NCBI GenBank assembly: GCA_900618425.1
Contig: UZAN01057198.1
Coordinates: 1-13,018 of the forward strand
Direction of reading: 5' to 3'
Source: Echinostoma caproni
Taxonomy: Eukaryota; Platyhelminthes; Trematoda; Plagiorchiida; Echinostomatidae
Length of the DNA stretch: 13,018 bases
Below the pieces are notes generated by a model. The model saw only the letters and a program-made list of their open reading frames with translations. It made no database searches and was not told the origin of the DNA. Below are positions 1 through 7,454 of the stretch, piece by piece. Position numbers and translations under genes: made by a program. Position 1 is the first letter of the stretch, and each line of letters begins with the position of its first letter.

Positions 1-112
1 ATCCCGACCCGACTGATCGCGTTTTGAGTCCTAACAGTGACACAAAAGTACACACTGCGGACTAGTCCCAAACAGGACGAAACAGCCTTCCAGTGCTGTT
101 GGTCATCACAAA
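1..112 (+). repeat. SINE fragment with hammerhead relic, cut by window edge
   Basis: The segment aligns with the body of the better SINE copy near 2126-2200. About 47 bases around 50-96 line up without gaps with 2148-2194, and the final CCAGTGCT is shared. The first bases (ATCCCGACCC) look like sequence just after a Pol III B box, so the tRNA-like head would lie left of the window; that part is inference. Between this and the hammerhead it has about 27 more bases than the other copy. The right end is uncertain and runs into a CR1-like tail. Confidence 0.55.
52..96 (+). other. Degenerate hammerhead ribozyme motif
   Basis: Stem I is CACTG (53-57) with CAGTG (91-95). The conserved CUGAUGAG box reads CGGACTAG (58-65), so two conserved core positions are changed (U4 to G, G8 to U). 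Stem II is intact: GTCC (65-68) pairs with GGAC (75-78) around a six-base loop. GAAA (79-82) is present. The expected cleavage triplet is TTC (88-90). Stem III keeps only the A82-U89 pair. The loss of G8, an essential catalytic base in known hammerheads, predicts an inactive ribozyme. Confidence 0.6.
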
Positions 113-123
113 CATTTCCATCG

Positions 124-281
124 CATTGGAACCTACTAGTTAGTTTATTTATTTACTTTTTATCCATCACGATGGTCTTCTTGCTCGCATTGTTTTTTCG
201 TTTTTGTTCATCCTATCCGCATTCCCCACACGCACACACACTTCCACTGTATTATCGTGAAAATGGCTGAAAATTCACCCT
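124..281 (+). mobile_element. 3' tail of a CR1-like non-LTR retrotransposon
   Basis: This non-coding stretch is homologous to the reverse complement of 12083-12177, which lies just after the stop codon of a CR1-like open reading frame. Two blocks match: a TTAGTTTATTTATT block at 139-153, and a block at 243-281 beginning TTCCACTGTATTATCGT with about 38 of 41 bases identical. The middle has diverged and expanded. It is therefore a 3' UTR with little or no coding sequence, as expected from 5' truncation during target-primed reverse transcription. It directly follows the SINE fragment. Confidence 0.7.
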
Positions 282-305
282 TCCGTTGTCGTAATCGAAA
301 AAGGC

Positions 306-613
306 ACGAATTATGGATCACCAATCAGGGTCACAACTGAGGCACAGAATCTCGCTAGCATTCGTCCTCTGAGATCTCCTGTCACCGAGATGCAGGAAAG
401 GGCCACAGAAACAACGGTTGGTTTATTGAAGAGAATTAATGGGAATAAATAATAGTAACACCAATAGCTCGCTTGTATTCCCGACCTCATACAGCTTCAG
501 TTTGAACTTCTCAAATTCCTATTGGTAGGCACGATCGGCCTGTGGTTCGTTGTCCTGTATTTGTAATGCGCTGCATCGTGTTTGGCGTTAACTCGGAGGC
601 TAGGATCACCACA
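306..613 (-). repeat. LTR-like dispersed repeat, copy 1
   Basis: On the reverse strand this copy starts TGTGGTGATCC (603-613) and ends near GGTGACA (about 380-386), so a TG...CA terminal unit of about 234 bp is possible. Beyond that end, about 75 more bases (306-379) also match copies 2 and 3, so the repeat includes adjacent leader-like sequence. A polyadenylation-type AATAAA on the reverse strand lies at 422-427, at the same place as in copy 3. It is shorter than the other copies, about 234 against 322-330 bp in the LTR-like unit. No protein is encoded here. Confidence 0.55.
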
Positions 614-964
614 ATTTTCCATTCTTATTGCGATAAGATCCTGATAAAAGGTTAATCGACTTCATGGGTGTGTTGGATGGCATCAGACCAGATGCAACAG
701 TCAAAGGCGAAGGCGGAGAAAGATCCAGTCCTGCTTCGGGCATTGAGCATCACCGAGAGTCGTCCGACCTCCTACTTGATATGGTCTATTCATTTTTCCC
801 CGTGTCCTCCCAATAAGCATTTCCTATCTAAACAATCGGTGAAAGATTATCCAACACATGCGGAAGTCACATGATTCCGTTCTAAATCCACAGTATGAGT
901 ACACAATGTGTCATGCTCATTGAGAGCGAGACGGCGAAGGGTAGCACTGATTACGTTCACCTGA
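614..964. other. Unassigned stretch between LTR-like repeat and Penelope relic
   Basis: Short open frames occur here, but none resembles a known family. I looked for the missing upstream reverse transcriptase of the Penelope element, including the YVDD box, and could not find it. The element is therefore 5'-truncated or too decayed to read here. Confidence 0.5.
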
Positions 965-1923
965 TTTCTCCTCAAACCCTGTCCAGCACTGTTTCGGAAA
1001 TTCCGACGAACTGAATTCCACCCTCTGCTCAATGCTGCTCACAAGAATATAAAATTCACCTTAGAAATGGAAAATAATAACAAACTAGCATTTCTGGACG
1101 TCTGTCTGAATCGTAGATTGGATGACTCGGTGCAACGATCAGTGCATAGGAAGGAGACTTGGGAGGACAAATATATTCATTTTCACAGCTTTGTACCGCT
1201 CAAAGCGAAGAGGAATTTGGTGCGTTACCTAGCAGATAGGGCAAGGAAAATTTGTAGTGGAGACACAATTGGAGAAGAGCTCCGTACTATCTTCACACAC
1301 AATGGCTATCCAGAACGACTGGTTAGCAAGATGAACCAGTGCAGCGGAGATACTGTGAAGAAGACCTAGGTCAGAAAGAAGTCGGTATACATTTCCTTGT
1401 CGTTCATGAGGGATAAATCAGCAGAAATGATACAAAGGAGACTATCCGATTCTGTTCTTTATACCTTCTATGCACAAAAGTTCAATGTTTTGTTCACATC
1501 CCAGTTAATTGTGTGTTCACGACTAAAGGACAAAATGCCGGATTCCGCGGTCTCATTTTGTGTGTACTCGTTTACGTGTTCCTATGGAACAAAGTACATA
1601 GGTGATTTTCCGAACAAATCCGTGAACACCATCCCGTATGGCTAAATACAGGAAGGATTAGGTCACTCACTAGTCCAGTGCTTTCACACCTAGTTGAAAC
1701 AAATCACACTGTGAATGTGACCGAGATATTCCATCCCCTGGATCGGGTCCGTGGTCAACCATAAAGACAAGTTCGATGTCTTATGCTGGCCACAGCGGAA
1801 GCGGTAGGAATTCGTCTGCACAACTCTCTTCTATGTGTCGAAAAACAATTTGTACAGCTGCTTAAGCTCCCCTGGCCCATCCCCACACACCCCATATTCC
1901 GAGTGATTCCAACGATCGGATGA
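965..1923 (+). pseudogene. Penelope-like element, RT C-terminus plus GIY-YIG endonuclease
   Basis: The sequence encodes the last part of a Penelope-like reverse transcriptase followed by its GIY-YIG endonuclease. Similarity is convincing from about 1030 (NIKFT, then LAFLDV at 1085-1102). It continues through RSVHRKETW, HFHSFVPLKAKRNLV and RARKIC to the NGYPERLV motif, all typical of flatworm Penelope polyproteins. The linker (VYISLSFMRDKSAEMIQRRL) leads to the endonuclease segment CVYSFTCSYGTKYIG near 1558-1602, then REHHPVWLNTGRIRS. The conserved end is QFVQLLKLPWP, near 1840-1875. Damage: an in-frame TAG at 1367-1369, a small deletion with a frame change near 1605, and TAA at 1762-1764; the frame ends at TGA 1921-1923. 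The catalytic RT half is missing. It is certainly defective. Penelope elements commonly carry hammerheads in their terminal repeats; none is visible inside this fragment, but a hammerhead SINE follows it. Confidence 0.9.
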
Positions 1924-2076
1924 CCTAACAATTATGTGATCACTGAGAATTCCACGTCCGGTCCTGGAGACTAATGCTGAGATGAGCAGGGTCTGCGGCT
2001 TGCAACAAGCTCGCAAAGATGAGTTGTGCTATATCGTGTAAATGGAAAATGAAAAACAGTCTGATCAGCTGCGCGG

Positions 2077-2129
2077 TGGCTGAGTGGGTAACATGCTTGC
2101 GTTCTGTCCGTGAGGTCCGGGTTCTATCC
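2077..2129 (+). promoter_or_regulatory. Internal Pol III promoter (A box and B box)
   Basis: The A box (2077-2087) fits the consensus TGGCNNAGTGG exactly. The B box (2120-2129) differs from GGTTCGANTCC by one base, T for G after GGTTC. The start of transcription would be near 2070. Activity is not implied. Confidence 0.65.
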
Positions 2130-2149
2130 CCAGTTGGGTCGATGGATTC

Positions 2150-2198
2150 GCACTGCTGATGAGACGCAACCATATTGAAACCGCTGTCCAGTGCTTCC
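2150..2198 (+). ncRNA. Hammerhead self-cleaving ribozyme, minimal stem III
   Basis: Stem I is six perfect pairs, GCACTG (2150-2155) with CAGTGC (2189-2194), extended across an internal loop by GGA (2144-2146) with TCC (2196-2198). The CUGAUGAG box is exact (2156-2163) and GAAA is at 2177-2180. Stem III has only two pairs (A2180-U2187, C2181-G2186) around a four-base loop, followed by the cleavage triplet GUC with predicted cleavage after C2188. All conserved core bases (C3 to A9, G12 to A14, C17) are present. Stem II is weak: G-U, A-U, a C-A mismatch and G-U around a six-base loop. The other copy at 52-96 keeps a perfect GTCC/GGAC stem II, so this copy has probably lost stem II stability. Cleavage may be slow or absent. 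Confidence 0.75.
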
Positions 2199-2240
2199 TA
2201 GCTTTTCAGTTCACGCTTCATTTGCTATATACACGACGAA

Positions 2241-3472
2241 TGCACCTTTGAAATTGAATGAAATCCCCCATCACTCACTAGTCCCAGGGACCCTATCAGG
2301 TTATTTTCCCGTTCCCTAAACAATTGTTCGATTGTTATGGTTCAATACTGGTTTGTATATGAACAGCGTGGTCTTTAGTGTGATATATTCGGCATGCCTA
2401 CAAATCACTGAAAACGAGCTTGTTCGGTGCTCTTTGTTCTATTTGAAATGTGCTCTGTGAGACTCTTTAGACAATATATACATTTCTATATTATTTTTGA
2501 TCGGTTTACCCATGGCAAAAATACCTAATCACAGAATTCCAACGATGCCGCTATTGCCTTCTCTGAAGATCTGGAGTTTCAAGGTGAAAATTTCTAATTG
2601 CGCGGCTATCGAACACCAAGACATCTGTGCGCGTATGATCCTATGTGTTTGTATGTTCATGTGTTTCCAATCGGGAACAAAATCGGGGCTGGATGCGATG
2701 GTATGCGTATGTCATACCTGTTGAATGGAATTGTGCTGAGGAGTGTGGCCGTGATTCGTACGAGGTAGATTTATGTGACAAAACTGTGAAAACAGACACA
2801 GAGTGTCTCCTCATGCAGCCAACAGTTCAGCCTCCACGGCACGATTGACGCACCCGTCAGTTCAGCTCAGCTCCACAAACCTTGTGAAATCACTCACTCT
2901 CTGTGGCTGCAGAAAACCCCAGGAGCAACGCAATTCAACGGGTATCTTAAGCACAGAACGTGAACAGCAATGGCGGGATAACTTTCTCTATCGTTTTTGG
3001 AGGTTCACGCAGCACTGAGATCTATCTGTTTTTCGAATTACGAACATGTAATTATAAACCCGTTTTACGTTTTACCAGGATGCTTGCCGAATACGAATTG
3101 CAGAGCGCTCATTACACTGTGGTTTGAAAAACTAAGTGGCACTTTTTCATGATCTGGTTTTCGTCTCCACATTTTCGAAGGCCGAATGAAAGTTGGTCTG
3201 ATTTAGCACTCGGTCGATATTGTCTGGATTGCCCTCACGATATGGCGGAGCCACTGTGGAAATCCGGGATGAATTTGTCCAGTGAACTCTACAGCAATCG
3301 TGTTGTTTAGGTAGATCTCGGGAAGCTTTCGTGGACAATTGATCCGTTTTGTCGAAGAGTACACCAATGAGCGACGCATTTTGTGTCACTTTCATATACG
3401 TGGATGCAACTGACCATTTTGAACCATAACGGTATGGCAATCAAAAGCACAATTGATTGTACGCTGAATTCG

Positions 3473-3476
<4 letters not shown>
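2241..3476. other. Unassigned stretch with no recognisable gene
   Basis: Overlapping short frames on both strands between 2497 and 3440 show no domain, signal peptide or repeat that I recognise. The longest is a 97-codon reverse-strand frame at 3147-3440 of unknown relationship, probably chance. The first bases may still belong to the SINE tail. Confidence 0.5.

Positions 3477-3508
<32 letters not shown>
3477..3508. repeat. AT dinucleotide microsatellite (16 units)
   Basis: Thirty-two bases of perfect alternating AT, flanked by CGATAC on the left and GC on the right. Confidence 0.95.
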
Positions 3509-3510
<2 letters not shown>

Positions 3511-3930
3511 TTACGCTTACAGTACACTGACAATTTAGTTATTCTTACCTTTCGCTGATCACCATGAAGCTGTTGTGTACGCACAGTGATCGGATCTAGG
3601 GCCGATCCAAAAGTAAACTGAACAACTTACACTGTCCTATTTTTTCCTATTCGTCGGTTGTTAACACTGAGGGAAACAGACGACCTCATAGCAATAGTTC
3701 ATGTCTGGTAGTGCGATGTTCGCTGTGTGCTCATTTATCCAAAGAGGTCATTACTGGTTCTCTCACTGTGCTTGCGAACCGCGAGGAAGCGAAAAATAGT
3801 CCGCTATGATTTCGTATTATTTTTGGATTTATTCTATTGTCTGGATGGGGTTTCTCACCCTCGGGGTACATTTCCAAGGGTAAATCTGCGTGGCTTATTC
3901 ATGGTGAATTTTCACGTTATCTCAAGTTAG
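3509..3930. other. Unassigned stretch before LTR-like copy 2
   Basis: No recognisable gene. It could include the diverged inner end of LTR-like copy 2, but I cannot align it with the matching part of copy 3. Confidence 0.4.
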
Positions 3931-4444
3931 GAACCGTTTTATACATACCGAGTGGTGAATAGTCCGTACCACCGTACAAAACTGTGTCAGCAATGAAAGA
4001 GGGATATTGTAATAGTTGTTGTACGCACTGATTATGGAATACAAATCACCTATCAGAAATCACAGACGCCACGTAAGCACTGAATCACACTGGTAATAGC
4101 ACGACAGTATCCCGCGTAACCGAGACACGCTGAAAAAGCCACAGGAATAACAGTTCGTTTTTTGAAAGAAATCATGGGACTTAAATAATATGTACAAAAT
4201 AAGTGTATTGGTCATCCAAGCCTCTGCCAATCGCGTGCTATTATTTCTGGCACTGTACAGTTTCTGTCTGGGCCGCACGGCTTCTGATTATTTGGTAAAA
4301 TCGGTCTATGGTTTGTGGTCCAGAAGCTGTAAGGCATCGGTGCTTTGCAGACGTCACCTGGGAAGCTTGATTCATTAGATTTGTCCGAAAACTGTAACGT
4401 ATCGCTCCGTGGTATGCGTCATCCCGTTGTCTAGGATCACCACA
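3931..4444 (-). repeat. LTR-like dispersed repeat plus leader, copy 2
   Basis: On the reverse strand it starts TGTGGTGATCC (4434-4444) and the LTR-like unit runs to about 4115 (330 bp). It is collinear with copy 3 throughout, for example TTAAATAATATGTACAAAA at 4171-4189 against 4935-4953. Homology continues past the LTR-like end, through an ATTGTAATAG...GTACGCAC block (4007-4029 against about 4719-4745) to near 3931. The AATAAA of the other copies is mutated here. No protein-coding frame is convincing. Confidence 0.6.
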
Positions 4445-4629
4445 GATATATAATACAAAAGTGAGTAAGTGTAACGGACGGCAGCATAACAAAACTGGTG
4501 ACATACAGTGGTATTCATCGTTGGTTTAGATTAAAATTCTGTACAGATTTTCTGCTAAGAGTTTACAACTTTTCAAAAATTTGACGTGATGCAGGACAAC
4601 AGAGTGCCGGTAAGCCTCCGTGTGTGCTT
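4445..4629. other. Spacer between LTR-like copies 2 and 3
   Basis: No gene is recognised. This may be internal sequence of the element that includes copy 3, because its reverse-strand frame is open from 4780 down to 4526, but the product is not recognised. Confidence 0.4.
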
Positions 4630-5183
4630 TTACTAGTTTATAACCGGAACGGCTGGATGAATATGAAGGGCAGTAACTGTGACCAGGATAAAATCGCCTT
4701 GGAGAATATTTTTGTAATGATTGTAGTGGTAGTAGTAGTACGCACGGAATTTGGAACATGAACCATGCAATAGGAATCACAGGACCCGAATCTAGGAGCA
4801 GCTATCACGGAATGGATTACGGAAGCACTGGACCGCAACGGTACGAGCTCATAATATCCTACGTGAACGAGACGTGAGGAAAAGGCCACTGGACTGGCAA
4901 CTCGTAGTTCGTTTATTGAAAGAAATGAGGGAGATTAAATAATATATACAAAAGAAAATCATTGATTATCTAGGGTTCCACCAATCATATGCAGTATCGC
5001 TTGCATACTTCTGCTTCTGTCTGCACTGTCTCGGATTGGCTGAAACGATCAACCAATGGCGTGTAATCAGAAGCCGTACGCATGTCATTGACGTCACCTT
5101 TCAAATTTGATTGCTCGCAGGTGTCCAGAAACTGTAACTCACCGCTCCAGGGTAGGCTTCATCACGTAGACTGGATCACCACA
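4630..5183 (-). repeat. LTR-like dispersed repeat plus leader, copy 3
   Basis: On the reverse strand it starts TGTGGTGATCC (5173-5183). The LTR-like unit spans about 4862-5183 (322 bp) and is followed by leader sequence shared with copy 2 down to about 4630. The unit contains a TATA-like element and an AATAAA in the order expected of a U3-R-U5 LTR. I see no tRNA primer-binding site that I can name, no gag, protease or integrase, and no paired LTR with a polypurine tract, so the superfamily is open. It could instead be a non-LTR repeat family. The right edge abuts CR1-like coding sequence. Confidence 0.6.
4912..4948 (-). promoter_or_regulatory. TATA-like box and AATAAA inside LTR-like copy 3
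   Basis: Read on the reverse strand, a TATATATT element (4941-4948) precedes AATAAA (4912-4917) by about 25 bases, as in a compact LTR with a short R region. The AATAAA is conserved in copy 1 (422-427). Confidence 0.4.
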
Positions 5184-6106
5184 GTTTTCCAGGACTTGAA
5201 GTGGTGTGCCACCACATACTGCACTAGAGGTTCCCGTGGTATAAGACTACATATTGACAGAAACTTGAAGGATCGGGAAATGTGTTTTCGGTCCTTGGTA
5301 AAAAGATCGAGGAAGATAACAGGGGACCCATAATGTCTATGTGACAAGACTGTAAGTAAAAACACCTTGTGATATGATTTGGGATAGAGAGTGATTAAAG
5401 ACGTAAACACAAAATGCAAGCCCCTGGCCTCCAGAAAACCGTTATTGACGTGGTCACACTATGGGATGTTGCGGTTGAAAATAACACCATAGATTTTGAC
5501 AGACGGTTGTCGATCCATCACAGTTGACAGTTCAGCATACTTTTGGGCTTTCCTTCGTTGATATCACTCTACCATTTCTGGCATGTCTTGTTTTAGAGTG
5601 GTCTTAGATTGTGAGTAGGGCTGTTATAGAGGAAGTGTATAAGAAAAATAGAAAAGTAGATGAAATATCTTTTTGCATTCTGTCTTGTGAAAAAGATGCA
5701 GCAGTTAGAATGTACCATCTTTGAACACTATGAACTGCTGAAGGTTGGTGAAATACTTGGCCAAAAGTTCAATTGCAGGAGATTGAAAGCCGCCTGACGA
5801 GAAGGCATTTAGTAATATTCGCCTATCAATCTTGTTGAAGATATCACTATAGTCCAGAAAACACACACGGGTACCCTTGACTTTCTTATCCAGGTTGGAT
5901 ACAGCAAAGTGAGAGAGCTAAACTAGGGTATTCTGGGTACCTCGAAATTCGGTGCATGCAAACTGGTCTGGGTCGCCAACAATGAACTGTGTGGATAGGG
6001 CTTTAATCGAGAGCCTCTCAACCACCTTCAAAACAACTGAGGTGCAAGCAATGGGACAAAATTTTGAGGAGCCATTCCGCGGTACTGGGGTGATTGAGGC
6101 TATTCT
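5184..6106 (-). pseudogene. CR1-like retrotransposon reverse transcriptase, internally deleted
   Basis: The reverse strand encodes a CR1-like reverse transcriptase. It begins RIASITPVPR (near 6106-6077) and the conserved FCPIACTSVVLKVVERLSIK, the fingers motif with C in place of the usual R. Palm motif A is CFLDYSDIFNKIDRR, with its catalytic Asp codon at 5852-5854. A degenerate motif B piece (FLFFLYTSSI) lies near 5655-5630. The motif C aspartates (F/YADD) are absent, so a deletion removed the catalytic centre. The C-terminal half resumes with GVIFN...HVNNGFLEARGLHF, then SPVIF and HHFKSWK. Stops include TAG at 5459-5461 and one after TQNTLV near 5918. The reading stops at 5184, exactly where LTR-like copy 3 begins. 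No endonuclease domain is visible upstream. Confidence 0.85.
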
Positions 6107-7454
6107 CTGGTTTTGTATCTTTATGCTGAAATGATATGCATCATCATTATGCCGTATTTGATCGATGTGGGTAGTTTGGTTAGAGGGATAGCTTGCTTGT
6201 TCTATTTTTACCCTAAACCTGTGCTGAGAGGACAACATTAAGATATGAGGAATCACTCAATGTGTGTGTGCGTGTATGTGCGTTGCGCACTACATTCTGA
6301 GTTCTGTGCTTGAGACATTTTCAATTATATCACATTGATCGCATGACTCAGTTGTAAGGGCTCGATGTTATTGTTTGAAAACGTGTGTTGTTGGGCCGGG
6401 GGACCGTGGGATCCTGAGCCCAGGGGAGATGAAAAACTTATATATGAAGTTTATGAGCATATAGTTTTGGGGGGGGGTCAAGTGTTTAATATAGGTAGAT
6501 GGCTTCGACCATAGCCAACATACCCATTCTGACATTTTTAAACCGGTTCGGTGGAATCTGATAAATAATGCGGAATGCTTTATTTGGATGCGTTCGGAAA
6601 TATAAATATCAGTCAACGAATCATAGACAATTTATGCCCGTCAACCGTTAGACTTGAAACAAGAATCTTGTTCGTTTAATTAATTTATCTTACACCGCTG
6701 TGATCTCATATCACAATGCTTGGTGAATGCCGTATTTAATAACAATTACTTTTCCGCTTTGCGATCCGATATCCGCAGGGCTTATTTAAGCCCAACCCTC
6801 ACTCTGGGCATTTTAAATCTGACTAGTGGGTAACGTTTCATCTCATCGAATTGGTTTTCAAATTGTTCGTTTGATCGAATGACTCACTCAACGAATTGTC
6901 AAATGTTGTGCACGTCGATCGAACAGTTCAGGGAGCATTGTAAACGGTACAAAATCTGAGGAATCTCAATGTCAACTTGTCTGTCGCGTACTGACTAGCC
7001 TGTTTCTTAAGGGTCGCATTGCAGGGCAGATCTGAGCTAATTACGATACGGACAGGCCACCTAAATAAACCCATCGGTTCTTTTGTGTTTGTCAGACCGA
7101 TTTAGCAAAACACGGACTGGTGTTCGAGGAGAAAAAACTATCTGCATAAATCAACAAATTGAAGCAATGTAGCGATTGCGCCATTCTCACACTATCATCA
7201 CATCCGTTGTTGCACTAAAACATGGGAAGGGTCATACATGCGATTGGTCTACTGTCAACTGGTCATGTNNNCAGTAGACACCTTCAATCTGTCAATCAGA
7301 TCTGGGATAACCTAATGCAACCAATCAAGACAATTGATAATGATCCAGTCGACCAATCATTGTGCACAAATTATTGTCCCCACGGTAACCCAAGTCGTTC
7401 TATGGTTGGAGGATGAAAGACATACAGAGAGAGAGAAAGAACAGAACGAAGAGG
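6107..7454. other. Long unassigned stretch, includes Ns at 7269-7271
   Basis: No gene, RNA or recognised repeat. It holds a GT-rich patch near 6257-6280, a run of nine G at 6469-6477, and two small perfect hairpins: TGTGAT/ATCACA at 6699-6715 and GGGCTT/AAGCCC at 6778-6793. The plus-strand frame at 7222-7416 crosses the Ns and resembles nothing I know. Confidence 0.5.

Larger units (their letters stand above)
2071..2240 (+). repeat. tRNA-headed SINE with embedded hammerhead (SM-alpha-like)
   Basis: The head resembles a tRNA: A box TGGCTGAGTGG at 2077-2087 and B box GGTTCTATCC at 2120-2129, spaced as in a Pol III promoter. Twenty bases after the B box comes a hammerhead fold. A tRNA-like Pol III promoter upstream of a hammerhead is the layout known from schistosome SM-alpha SINEs. 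The 3' end is not defined by a poly-A tail or a clear target-site duplication, so 2240 is only an estimate. The SINE lies about 150 bases after the stop of the Penelope relic. Confidence 0.75.

Noticed and set aside
668..1032. Open frames on both strands upstream of the Penelope relic
   Set aside because: Neither matches reverse transcriptase motifs, and they do not join the Penelope frame.
2071..2143. A functional tRNA gene
   Set aside because: A and B boxes are present, but the acceptor stem does not close and the sequence continues into a hammerhead, so it is a SINE head.
3147..3440. Reverse-strand 97-codon open frame
   Set aside because: No recognisable domain, motif or neighbour supports it; a frame of this length is expected by chance in a window this size.
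4115..5183. A single complete short LTR element with LTRs at 4115-4444 and 4862-5183
   Set aside because: Both units are followed by the same leader sequence, so they look like two separate 5' LTR-plus-leader pieces rather than the two ends of one element.
7222..7416. Plus-strand frame crossing the Ns
   Set aside because: It contains unknown bases, resembles no family, and has no splice or promoter context.
7425..7441. Short GA-rich tract
   Set aside because: Too short and imperfect to list as a microsatellite.
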